From contig CM047817.1 in NCBI GenBank assembly GCA_026214975.1, positions 59,020,246-59,084,245 on the forward strand: DNA of 64,000 bases, given 5' to 3'. This stretch comes from Gentiana macrophylla (taxonomy: Eukaryota; Streptophyta; Magnoliopsida; Gentianales; Gentianaceae). The notes under the pieces were generated by a model. That model was not told where the DNA came from, did not search any database, and worked only from the letters and a program-made list of their open reading frames with translations. Shown piece after piece: positions 32,823 through 43,965 of the stretch; position 1 is the stretch's first letter; each line of letters starts with the position of its first letter. The position numbers and the translations under genes were made by a program.

Positions 32823-34518
32823 TGAAGGATGTAGTTTCTTTGCGCAGTGGATGGATCACGAATTACAAATTACAATACATAATTAAAGGATCTAAATTCC
32901 TACAAGGGGGTTTAGTATGTCTTACCAATAGTAGGAAGAGAAGCCAAGATCTTCCAATGTGTTCTCCAAACGGTGGTTGGTGGTTTGTGGACACCAATTC
33001 TTGGTACTAGAACCTCCTCGATATGCTTCCAAGAAAAACTACAAGTTTCTCTTGAACCAGAAACCCAAAAAAAGAAATAATTTTTTATCTCTATTTTTGT
33101 GTGTATGTCGAAAAAAAATCTTCTCATATGTCTTGGAAGAACTATCTTTATGTTGGAGAGTAAATCCTTGGCCTCCAAGTTTCTAATTAATTAAATAAAT
33201 AATTAAAAATAAATCACAATAAAAGATAATTCCATTTATAAAAGATTGTGATTAATCAATCAATCAATTACAAATCGATTATCTTTTATTAATTAATTAT
33301 TTAACTAGTAAATAATTAATCACACAAGAAAATCAATTCTTGCACTTTATGACATGGGAGGCGCAACACCTAGGGTTTTAGGCCCACAGAAAATGTCTTT
33401 TCTGTGTATTATATTATTTAGCCCAACTAATTAAATAATATTTCGCATATCAATTAATTGGCCCAGAAATTTAATTATCACTGAGGCCCAATAACAAGAA
33501 AAATACCCGAATTACAGGAGCCACATTGGGGACCATGTACCTATAACCAGTAGCTCCAATAATTAAGTAAAATATTCATCGAACAGAATATTCATACTTA
33601 AATTATTAATTCCGGGATTACGCCACCATAAACCCGAAATTGAACTCTACCAATTATAGATATATACTTACACTCCACCCTATGAGTAAATAAGCGTCCA
33701 CGGATATACTCACTACATACGGACTAACCCTCCATAGACTGTCCATTTTGAGTCGGAAGTCTCCGTGAACCCGACTCAGAATATCTTATCCTTATTTACC
33801 ATTAACCCCCCCAGTGATCAATTAGTTCACATATCTGACTAGTAGCTAATTAGTCGAATATGAACTGGGCCCATCGATCATTTTCTTAGGGCTAACAAAT
33901 AAAGGGACTGTCTCTCTACTTCCCGTAGGAAGGAATGGATTCTATGTCTGTGAAAAATAGAACTACTCACTCATCAGGGAATAGTGCCAACGAGAAGTGA
34001 CTTGGATCACATATCAAAGTGATCCGTAACTAACACATCAAATACTACCCCGAGACAAGCAGCATCCTGTGATCACCTCAGGATTATGGTCAATCCATAT
34101 ATGATCATCTAATGATTTAATAAGATTTCCAGATTACGGAATTATATCAAGAAATAAAGATTAAATCGGTCTAGTCCTATATGAATGCCATCATATATAA
34201 ATGCCCCATTTAGGTACCTTATACCGACAGTCCGGATAAGACTATCACAACCTAAGGTGTTATGGGCGCATTATTGGTGTTTTAATTATGAGACCCTAAA
34301 CTCTGATTAAGTTCACCACGGACTAATAGTTCAAGTATATCACCACTAACTCAATCCTCACGTGCATGCCATCCACTGAGTTAAGTGGTTACATACTGAT
34401 ATACTTAGGGTTTACAGTAGTGTATACTTTATGAACACATAGCAAATAATAAGATGAATAATAAAATCTGTCATAAAAAACAATTACAAAAATTGTCTTT
34501 CGGGCACTACATCTAACA
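32823..34518 (-). repeat. Element E LTR (3' LTR in element orientation)
   Basis: TGAAGGATGTAG...CTACATCTAACA. In this copy the TATA-like sequence of the 5' LTR is changed (CATAAAG in place of TATAAAG, near 33148). Confidence 0.93.
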
Positions 34519-34604
34519 ATCTCCCACTTGCACGAATGACAAGTAATAATTGTTTTAGAGCACACCCTATCTTTATTACAACAAGAACTACATCTCCCAC
34601 TTGC
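34519..34604 (-). other. Polypurine tract of element E, present twice
   Basis: GCAAGTGGGAGAT on the minus strand at 34519-34531 (next to the LTR) and again at 34592-34604. Element G has the same pair at 54672-54684 and 54746-54758. The LTR-adjacent copy is the normal plus-strand primer. Confidence 0.8.
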
Positions 34605-34734
34605 TCTAAAGGAAATGACTCATGTCCCTAATACCCATGTTTTCCAAGTGCCTCAAAAAGACTTCTATGTAAAGCATCTTTGTGAACGGATCAGCAAGGT
34701 TGTCGGCTGAGGGAATTTTCGTGACAGAAATGTC

Positions 34735-35259
34735 TCCTCATTGAGAAATATCTCTGATCAGATGGTATTTCATCTCTATATGCTTTGACTTCTGATGACT
34801 CCGGGGTTCTTTGGAATTTGACACGGCCCCATTGTTGTCACAGTAGAGACGTATCGGATGTTCTTGATTTAGGATTACTCCTAAATCTCCCAGGAACTTC
34901 TTGAGCCATACCGCTTCTTTAGCTGCCTCAGACGCCGCTATGTATTTGGCTTCCATAGTCGAGTCGGCTGTGCTAGACTTCTTGACGCTCCTCTTGACTA
35001 CTGCTCCGCCTCTCAGAGTAAACACTGAGCCTGATGTCGATTTACGATCATCCAAATCTGACTGGATGTCAGAATCAGTGTACCCTGCTATATCCAGGTT
35101 CGCACCCGAATATACAAGCATATAATTCCTCGTTCTCTTAAGATTCTTGAGGAGATTATTCATTGATGTCCAGTGCTCCAAGCTTGGATTTGACTGAAAA
35201 CGGCTGACCAAGCCCACGCCGTAGCAGATGTGTGGTCTAGTACACAGCATAGCGTACAT
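34735..35259 (-). pseudogene. Element E RNase H
   Basis: A 173-codon stretch with the RT end (YAMLCTRPHICYGVGLVSRFQ), the RNase H catalytic blocks GYTDSDIQSD, DSTMEAKYIA and LYCDNNGA, and the SHQKSKHIEM signature. E of the usual TEAEY block is K here (MEAKY). The frame stops at about 34738, short of the C-terminus. Confidence 0.87.
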
Positions 35260-36160
35260 CAGACTACCAACAGCCGAAGCATATGGTACTCATCCCATAC
35301 TCTATATTTCCTCAGGTGTCTGAGGACACTGTTTCTTAGATATTTGAAAGCCGTGATGGGCTTATAGGAAACCCTTCTTTGCATTCATCATGCTATAATG
35401 CAACATCATCTTATCAATGTAAGATGCCTGGGATAGATCCAATATCATGTTCTTCCTATCCCGTATAACTTGGATCCCTAAAACATAACTCGCCTCTCCA
35501 AAATCTTTCATTTGGAACTGCGTGGCTAACCAATTCTTCACATCTGACAACATCCCCTTATTGGGCCCAATTAGTAGAATGTCGTCAACAGACAACACTA
35601 AGAACGCCACCTGTTCTTTGATGACCTTCTTGTATACACAAGGCTCATCAAAGTTTTGTTCGAAACCATACAACTTGATGGTTTCATCAATTCTGTGATT
35701 CCAAGACCGAGAAGCTTGCTTCAACCCATAAATGGACTTGAGCAACTTACACACTTTGTGCTCTTAGCCTTTCTCGATGAATCCTTCTGGTTGGTGCATA
35801 TATATTTCCTCGTCAAGATAGCCATTAAGGAAGGTTGTCTTAACATCCATCTGCTAGATCTCATAATCTAGACATGCAGCAATCGAAAGGAGGATCCGAA
35901 TGGACTTCAGCATTGCCACAGAGGAGAAGGTCTCTTCGTAGTCGATTCCCTCTCTCTGTGTAGCCTTTGGCCACTGGCCGAGCTTTGAAGGTTTCAACCT
36001 TTCCATCCACTCCTCGCTTTCTCTTGTAGATCTATTTACTTCCTATGGGTTTGACACCCTCAGGGCAATCTACAAGTTTCCAGACTGGGTTAGAGTACTT
36101 AGACTCCATCTCCTGATTCATCGCATCAACCCACATGTCCTTATCAGAATCATCCGTAGC
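35260..36160 (-). pseudogene. Element E reverse transcriptase
   Basis: 35754-35362 contains LKSIYGLKQASRSWN, the active-site box SVDD at 35581-35592 (Ser where Tyr is usual) and the MKDFGEASYVLGIQVIRDR block. RT starts upstream, in the end of the 36751-36032 frame (NPVWKLVDCPEGVKPIGSK), where a TAG falls at a position that is normally Trp. Between 35755 and 36031 the palm region with QMDVK-type sequence is interrupted by stops. Confidence 0.87.
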
Positions 36161-37560
36161 CTTGCGATAGGACACTGGATCATCCTCCACTCCATCAGGG
36201 AAGGTGACATTCGCCTCTGGTTGTATACCGTACCGCACTGGTGCCCGAGGCACTCTGGCAGTACGTCTAAGTGGTCTAGGACTGTCAGGGTCGTCAGGTG
36301 TATCAGTAGTGTTGTTATCCATGACACTAGGTGTCACCCGTGGTCTGACCTTGTCAGAAAGTAACTCCTCCAGTACAACTTTACTCCGAGGCTTGAAGTT
36401 CTTCATGTACTGATCCTTGAGAAAAGTGGCATTAGTCGAAACTATTACCTTCTGATCTTCCGTATCATAGAAGAAACCTCCTCGTGTCACTTTTGCATAC
36501 CCTACAAACAGACATACTTTCATACGTTCTTGCAATTTGCTAGTCTTGTCCTCCAGCACATGTGCAGGACACCCCCAAATATGGTAGTGACGCAAACAAG
36601 GTTTACTCCCACTCCATAACTCAAGGGATGTTTTCTCGACAGACTTTGACGTCACCACATTTAGAATGCGGACCGCTGTTTCTAGGGCATGTCCCCAAAA
36701 GGAAACTGGCAGTGATGCATAGCTCATTATTGATCTGACCATGTCTTTCAATGTCCTATTTCTCTGCTCAGCAACTCAATTTTGCTGAGGCGTTCTTGGT
36801 GCGGAATGTTGGGAACAGATCCCTTGTTCCAAAAGATAGTCAGTGAATTCAGTATCTAAGTACTCACCTCCGCGATCAGAGCGAAGGCATTTCAAAGACT
36901 TGCCTGGCTGCCTTTTGGCTTTTGCCTGGAATTCCTTAAATTTACCAAAAGTTCCGGATTTCATGTGCAGTAGATAAACATATCCGAATCTTGAGTAGTT
37001 GTCAATGAAAGTCACAAAGTACGTGAATCTGCCTCTAGCCTGTACATTCATCAGACCACTCAGATCTGAATGTACCAATTCTAGAGGTTCTTTGGCCCTA
37101 TTACCCTTTGACATGAAGGGACGCTTAGTCATTTTTCCCTCCAGGCAAGATTCGCAGACTGGCAGTGAGTCAACAGATAACTCACTTAAGGGACCGTCTT
37201 TGGCCAGTCTTTTGATTCTTTCCAAGGAAATATGACCTAGCCTAAGGTGCCAAAGATATGTTTTATCTTTGTAAGAAACTTTCTGCCATTTAGCAGAACT
37301 TTGATGTTCTACATTAAATATTTCAGTATTAAGCAGTGGAGTATCGGTTGGTTTAATGACATACAGTCCGTTTTCTAACTTTGCAGAACACAAGTTACGT
37401 CCATTTCTGGAAATAACAATCTTATTATACTCAATAGATAAAGAATACAATTGTTCTTGCAAAATAGACACAGAAATTAAATTTCTTCTAAAATGCGGAA
37501 TATAAAAGACATGGTCCAATTTCAGGACTTTATATCCAAACATTAAACGAACTAATCCCA
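36161..37560 (-). pseudogene. Element E integrase
   Basis: Zinc-binding region HLRLGHISLERI...CESCLEGKMTKRP (about 37234-37120), then catalytic D in HSDLSG (near 37045), D in SDRGGEYLD (near 36860) and E in VAEQRNRTL, just after a TGA at 36773-36778 that splits the core. The C-terminal part (36751 leftward) includes FWGHALETA and CLFVGYAK. All three catalytic residues survive; only the single stop breaks the core. Confidence 0.88.
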
Positions 37561-37860
37561 TTGCTTTCGCTAAAACTACTGCCCCGTTGCCAACTCTCAT
37601 CTCATGAGCCCCGTCCTCTAGCTCCTCATACGAACTAAGGATCTGCAAAGAAGAACAAACATGGTTAGTAGCTCCAGAATCCAATATCCAAGTTGACACA
37701 TCTTTAGCTACACTGTAGGATTCCAAGACAAGTAAATTGTCTGTCTTATCCTGCCCTTTTTTTGCCTGGCCCTTTCCTTCCTTCACCTCTTTGAGATATT
37801 TCGGGCAATGCTTGCTCCAATGCCCTATTTCTCCACAGTGAAAGCACACCCTTAGGTTTG
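37561..37860 (-). pseudogene. Element E zinc knuckle and protease
   Basis: The knuckle CFHCGEIGHWSKHC is at the beginning of the 357-codon frame, and the protease active site DSGA is near 37681. These continue in frame into integrase, as in a Copia polyprotein. Confidence 0.87.
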
Positions 37861-38600
37861 GAAGGAGTTTCCTTTTTCCCTTTCTTCTTCATGGGCTTCG
37901 ATATCTATTCTTTTACAAGTTTGACCTTCGACTTTCCCTTTGTTCTAGAGGTTGATGATTTGGCCTCAGCCACATTGGCTTCGGCCTTCTTTTCCTCTTC
38001 TCGGGTTCTACTGTTAGAGTAGACACCCTCGAACACTTGCAGCTCGTTTATCAATCGTGTCAAGTCAAACTTAAGCTTGTTCATGATATAATTGGTCTTG
38101 AACTGGAGGAAATCTGGTGAGAGTGATTCGAGAATCATGCTCAGTTGAGTCACTTCGTCAAACTTAGAACCGTGAGTCTCGGCATCAGTAAAGTAATTGA
38201 TCATGCTCATCACATGACCCGTCACTGACTGACCTTCCTCATCTTCGCGTTAACAGCCATCCTGACAGCTTCGTGTCGGGCTTGACCAGAAGGTGCGCCA
38301 AACATGGAGGTAAGGCTCTGCATGATTTCTCTAGTAGTTGCAAAACCTTCACATTTGGTCCAAATGATTTCCAACATCGAGGCTAGCATGATGCCCCGCG
38401 CCTTGTTATCAGACTCAGTCCACTTCTGCCTATTTTCTTTGTCGGACATGAGGATTTGGCGGTAAAGGCTTTGGAATGTTCGAGGTCAGAACATGTTGAA
38501 CATTTTCGAAGATGAGCACAACGTTTAAGTTACTTTTCCACTTACCAAAATTGGTTCCGGTCAACTTATCATTCAACAGTAAATAAATTTGCGACGACAT
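37861..38600 (-). pseudogene. Element E gag
   Basis: ATG at 38600 starts MSSQIYLLLNDKLTGTNF, a Copia capsid N-terminus. The frame is lost near 38430 and picked up in two other frames (38449-38222 and 38225-37905), which carry the UBN2-type capsid helices. Two frameshifts and a TAG near 37905 precede the knuckle. Confidence 0.83.
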
Positions 38601-38621
38601 GATGCTGTAAATGAATGACAT

Positions 38622-40376
38622 AAATTAAATTCAAATTATACACTACTAATAAATTTTAGGAACTATAAACTAAATGTATAGTCTATCCTACTGTTCCAAG
38701 GATCTAGTCTCACACCTCAGTGCCGCCTTAGGGTAGGTCAAAGAGGTGATGACTAAATTGAGATCTTTCTCTCTCGATGATTAAAATGGAATCGAACATC
38801 CAATTTTTAACCACCGATACTTTCTTTTTCAGCCAAGGTATTATCAAAAATACCCATAATGAGTGTGACCTACTATTTCAGATTTTTAGGTAGACCGCGA
38901 GTATGCCACCTTAGGCTTGGTCAGTGACCCGATAAGTACCCAAAATCCTATCCTTTTGGAGACGAAGCCTTGAATTTTGATAGCGGTGAAGGCCTTCCTT
39001 TGGGAGGCCGGTCCCAAGCCGGCACGAGGCGTCACCATTCTCTCACGTTGCTTGTGTCAACAGTAGAGGCCGTGGGGTCGGCTGTCGCCTTCCCCGCTCC
39101 CACTCAATATTTTGAAAAAGTGGTGGGTTTACTGATTTCATTTTTTTTTGGACTTGATGTATCTTTAAGAACAATAAATCATGGGCCCGAATGGTGTCAG
39201 TTATGTGGGCTACCCCACCCGACCTATTCATTGGAACATATGTGGCCGTCAGACGGATCAGTGCTAGGGGAGCTCCGTTGAGCCGTAGTTGCTTGTCGGA
39301 TAGCTCAACCTTGCCGGACCACCATACAAACGCCACACGTGGAAAGTTAAGTCAATCAAGCCATGGCTCAGTTGACCCCCCAACCATGGTTTGACCATTT
39401 TCGAACCATATTCGCCCATAATTGTTCAATCCCTTAACATCAAATTTTCACGTAGACACTACGGACAAAAACGCAATCTCGTCGAGGTTTCGGGATTTTA
39501 CTCCCTATGCTTTCGCAAGGTGGGATTCACCGAGAATCCATCACCTAACCATGACGATTGACAAAACCCGTAATCACAGGTTTTCTAATTAGTTTCTAAT
39601 TAATATCATACAATTAAATAAAATTAATCGCGTGTTGTATACATGCCTAACTAATTTCTCGAATTAATTTCTACATGTATATGCATATGGAGTGGAATTC
39701 ATTATATGATGATGCATGTCATGGCAATTTTCCGGTTCTACACATATATCCTAAGCATGCATACTAGTGCGGAAAATATACATCCAGATGGACCGTTGGC
39801 ACCCCCATCTCTAACCTATTTTCTAGGAATAAAATAAATTAAATTACAATCTTCAAATCTTCATCCGCATCTTGAATCGATCTTTACACGAACCACGAAC
39901 CACAAGCCACGTGCTTCAAAGGAGAGAATGGGTTGATCCATTTTTTTAATATATAAACATATATATAACTGCTGAAAAAAAATTCAGCTGTTTTTTTTTA
40001 TTAAAAAAATATCCGACCTTACCAAAAAAAAAAATCACCGCCGGCCCCCCTCTCTCCCAATATTCTTGGGATTCATCATCTTCATCTTCAAGAAATTTAT
40101 GTCTTGAACCCGGATCGATTACATAAAATTTACAAACTTTGCGGTTTGCGGAAATAAAAATTTAAAATTTAAATTACAATTCATATGCTTAATCGATACT
40201 AATCAAAAAAACTACAATAGATCTAACGGTAAACAAGTGCCAACCCAAATCCATCTCTTCAACCACAACAACAAATCACAGCAAAAAATTATACACGCAT
40301 GAAATAAAAAATTTCTACAAACAATTCCACTCCTTTTAAATCGTTTATCTATGAATATAATTCATAAATCGTGGAA
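38622..40376 (-). other. Long untranslated leader of element E
   Basis: About 1.75 kb without a credible gene. A TGCC(G/A)CCTTAGG motif occurs twice, at 38721-38740 and 38904-38923. Poly-A/T runs near 39980-40030 and a pyrimidine-rich stretch near 40045 are present. ORFs on either strand around 39000-39400 show no motif. Confidence 0.65.
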
Positions 40377-40394
40377 CCTTGCACCGATACCACT
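40377..40394 (-). other. Primer-binding site of element E
   Basis: The minus strand reads TGGTATCGGTGC three bases inside the 5' LTR, close to the Met-tRNA consensus TGGTATCAGAGC. Confidence 0.75.
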
Positions 40395-42080
40395 TGAAGG
40401 ATGTAGTTTCTTTGCGCAGTGGATGGATCACGATTTACAAATTACAATACATAAACAAAGGATCTAAATTCCTACAAGGGGGTTTAGTATGTCTTACCAG
40501 TAGCTGGAAGAGAAGCCAAGATCTTCCAATGTGTTTTCCAAACGGTGGTTGGTAGACACCAATTCTTGGTACTAGAACCACCTTGATATGCTTCCAAGAA
40601 AAAACTACAAGTTTTTCTTCAACCAGAAAACCAAGACAAGAAACAAGTTTTTCTCTCTATTTTTGTGTGTGTATGTCGAAAATAAATATTCTCATATGTC
40701 TAGGAAGAACTCTCTTTATATTGGAGAGTAAATCATTGGCCTCCAAGTTTCTAATTAATTAAATAAATAATTAAAAAGAAATCACAATAAAAGATAATTC
40801 CATTTATAAAAGATTGTGATTAATCAATCAATGAATTACAAATCAATTATCTTTTATTAATTAATTATTTAACAAGTAAATAATTAATCACACAAGAAAA
40901 TCAATTCTTGCACTTTATGACATGGGAGGTGCCACACCTAGGGTTTTAGGCCCACAGAAAATGTCTTTTCTGTGTATTATATTATTTAGCCCAACTAAAT
41001 AATATTTCGCATATCAATTAATTGGCCCAGCCAAATAATTATCACTGAGGCCCAATAACAAGAAAAATACCCGAATTACATGAGCCACATTGGGGACCAT
41101 GGACCTATAACCAAATAGCTCAATAATTAAGTAAAATATTCATCAAGCGTAATATTCATACTTAAATTATTAATTGCAGGATTACGCCACCATAAACCCA
41201 AAATTGAACTCTACCAATTATAGATATATACTTACACTCAACCCTATGAGTAAATAAGCGTCCACTGATATAATCACTACATACAGACTAACCCTCCATA
41301 AACTATCCATTCTGAGTAGGAAGTCTCCGTGAACCCGACTCAGAATATCTTATCATCATTTACCATTAACCCCCTAGTGATCAATTAGTTCACATATTTG
41401 ACTAGTAGCTAATTAGTCTTATATGAACTGGGCCCATCGATTATTTTCTTAGGGCTAACAAATAAGGGGACGGTCTCTCTACTTCCTACAGGAAGGAATG
41501 GATTCCATGTCTGTGAAAAACAGAACTACTCACTCATCAGTGAATAGTGCCAACGAGAAGTGTCTTGGATCACATATCAAAGTGATCCGTAACTAACACA
41601 TCAAACACTACCCCGAGACAAGCAGCATCCTGTGATCACCTCAAGATTAAGGTCCATCCATATATGATCATCAAATGATTTAATAAGATTTCCTGATTAC
41701 GGAATTATATCAAAAAATACAGATTAAATCGGTCCAGTCCTATATGAATGCCATCATATAAAAATGACCCACTTAGGTACCTTCTACCGATAGTCCAGAT
41801 AAGACTATCACACCCTAAGGTGTTCTGGGCACATTATTGGTGTTTTAATCATGAGACCCTAAACTTTGATTAAGTTCACCACGGACTAACAGTTCAAGTA
41901 TATCACCACTAACTCAATCCTCATGTGCATGCCATACACTTAGTTAAGTGGTTACATACTGATATACTTAGGGCTTGCAGTAGAGTATACTTTATAAGCA
42001 CATACCAAATAATATGATGAATATTAAAATCTGTCATAAAAAACAATTACATAAATTGTCTTTCGGCACTACATCTAACA
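40395..42080 (-). repeat. Element E LTR (5' LTR in element orientation)
   Basis: Partner of 32823-34518, ending directly before the GTAAC duplication. Confidence 0.93.
40711..40720 (-). promoter_or_regulatory. TATA box in element E 5' LTR
   Basis: TATAAAGAGA on the minus strand. The 3' LTR copy has lost the first T, so the promoter-bearing LTR kept the better match. Confidence 0.5.
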
Positions 42081-42085
42081 GTAAC
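42081..42085. repeat. Target-site duplication of element E, right copy (GTAAC)
   Basis: Matches 32818-32822. Confidence 0.95.
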
Positions 42086-42612
42086 CCACAATGAAGTAGG
42101 TGCAACATATTGGTGGATCACACAAATAATTACGGAAGTCTATTCTGATAGACTCCGATAGTGTACACGTTCGGGAAAGTCCCTCCGTACGTAGGGTCTC
42201 ACAGACTTACGGGTTAAGTTTCTCCATAAGTAGGGTCTCATAGACTTATATAGTTATTCACTTTCAGAACGCCCACACATCGCGATATGGCCTTGTGCCT
42301 TACAAAGAATGACATGATGTTTATTCTCTTAACTACACAAGTACGTTGGTTATTAATTGTTAACTAGCCACCTAGGTATTTTCAAGTAAGCTCCCTCACA
42401 ACTCCTACTCTCTTAATTAGACAACTAGACACAGACAAGGCCTAGCAATTTCACTGACATTGATGAATACTAATTCATCAAAGCAAAAGCCAAACATGCT
42501 CTTCCGACGGTCCTGAACTTCAACTCTTAGGAAGTATTCATTAGGTGCCGGAACTAAACGCATCAGAAACTCAATCATGGCTTGTTCATTTTCGTTTAAT
42601 ATTAGCGTATCA
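42086..42612. other. Unassigned flank between E and the Gypsy LTR H
   Basis: Contains two short direct repeats with AGGGTCTCA(C/T)AGACTTA (about 42199 and 42231). A 68-codon minus-strand frame (42417-42623) has a helix-like stretch ending in DRRKSMFGF that faintly recalls BAG-domain proteins, but the match is too weak to call. No LTR or transposase motif was found. Confidence 0.35.
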
Positions 42613-43561
42613 TGAAATATCACTTAAGACTAGATTCGGGGATTAAAACACATCGTTTCCCCAAAACTGGGTCCAATGCACACGCATTCATCTCAATGCG
42701 CGTGCATTGAGCTTTCAGAATCATTCAGGAATGATTCTGGTTGGGCAATGCGCACGTATTGTCCTCTGGTGCGCACGCATGAAACGTGCGGACAGATTCA
42801 GGAAGTTCATGTTTATCCAATGCTCACGTATTAAGTGCTACGCACACGCATTCGATCGGAATCAACCCTAAAACATGTTTTTCTATTCTCCCACGATTTC
42901 CAACCCTTTCCCAACATGATCAACATCAAGTATGACAGAAAAAGCCGTAAAACACAACTTTAACACATCATAACATCCAACATTTTAACTACAACATATA
43001 GCATGATTTTAACCATGAATTCAACACAACGCTCAACCTTATCAACATGAAACCAAATTACGCATTAGGAAGAGCCTCTTATCTTTTAGCAAGCCAAAAC
43101 TCCAAGTAATCTGCAGCAAGGCTTAATCTCTCAAACTCAAACCTATGTGATCAACCCCAAACGTGGGTTAGACTTGATCACATGCCTCTAATACAACAAT
43201 TCTACGAATTTATGAGATATAAAACACCAAACTTTGATCAAAACCATATATAGGGCTAAAACTCATAGCTTTACAAAACTCTGATCTTTGAATATCAACA
43301 CGATCCCCTTTACCAGCTGATTCTAAATCTTCAATCCTTTCTGAAAACCAATAACGAATTTGTGTGCAATTGGAAGAAGTATCATTGTCCTCCCCCTTTT
43401 GCTCTCAACGTGTTCATCAGAGAACGATTATACAAAATTATGCTTTTCTGATAGGTTATAGGATTAATGAAAGTTTATTTTTCATTAAATAACCATTCCC
43501 AAAAATAACCTATTCTTTTCCTGACTTACCCATTAATTATAATTGAGTCCCAATTCCATAC

Positions 43562-43625
<64 letters not shown>

Positions 43626-43714
43626 ACAATACTTTAATCCAAAATGAAATATATATAATGTTACGTTTTCCTAAAATGACACGTCTACCTTTTTCTGAAA
43701 ATCGGAATATTACA
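42613..43714 (-). repeat. Ty3/Gypsy LTR, element H (chromovirus-like 3' LTR)
   Basis: On the minus strand it starts TGTAATATTCC, directly after a polypurine tract and the last codons of a Gypsy pol. It probably ends at GTGATATTTCA (42613), whose mirror resemblance to the start suggests LTR termini; this left edge is an inference. It contains a (TA)n microsatellite and a cluster of CpG-centred palindromes (42674-42852). Confidence 0.65.
43567..43622. repeat. (TA)n microsatellite
   Basis: An uninterrupted TA dinucleotide run of about 27 units inside the Gypsy LTR. Confidence 0.97.
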
Positions 43715-43965
43715 CTCCTCCCCCTTTAAGAGGAGTTTCATCCTCGAAACTTGAACGTTCTCAAACTATTGATCTTCTCTAGCAACTCTTTCTTCAACAC
43801 AAACCAACACCGAAACTTCACTTGTTTACCACGGACAACCTTTTACATCTCCAGTCCGACTAACGTCTGCACCAAACACTAGTGATTCCAAAACTGAGCC
43901 AACTCTTGTACACTCAACTCAAAACCGATCAACCACATATTTAACCGTAGCCCTTAATACCCAAT
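43715..43965 (-). pseudogene. Element H polypurine tract and pol C-terminal scrap
   Basis: On the minus strand the stretch FEDETPLKGGG precedes the LTR. A frame ending in FEDE.. plus a GGGGGAGGA tract is the standard end of chromovirus-type Gypsy pol. Upstream codons are frameshifted, and the remnant is cut off at the start of element F's LTR. Confidence 0.65.

Larger units (their letters stand above)
32823..42080 (-). mobile_element. Element E: full-length Angela-like Ty1/Copia retrotransposon
   Basis: A 9.26-kb element with 1.7-kb LTRs, a perfect GTAAC duplication, primer site and polypurine tract. The minus-strand polyprotein order is gag, knuckle, protease, integrase, RT, RNase H. It is related to but distinct from A: LTRs differ, and gag and pol are only moderately similar. 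LTR divergence is visibly higher than in C. Long frames survive (a 357-codon protease-integrase stretch), but stops, shifts and an altered RT active site make it non-autonomous. Confidence 0.93.

Noticed and set aside
36999..37235. Plus-strand ORF opposite element E integrase
   Set aside because: Shadow of the minus-strand 357-codon frame, which carries zinc-binding and DDE motifs; the plus frame shows none.
39043..39336. ORFs on both strands in the leader of element E
   Set aside because: They lie in the untranslated leader, overlap each other and have no motif or codon bias that I can see.
43567..43622. TATA promoter cluster
   Set aside because: A plain TA dinucleotide microsatellite; no positional support as promoter.
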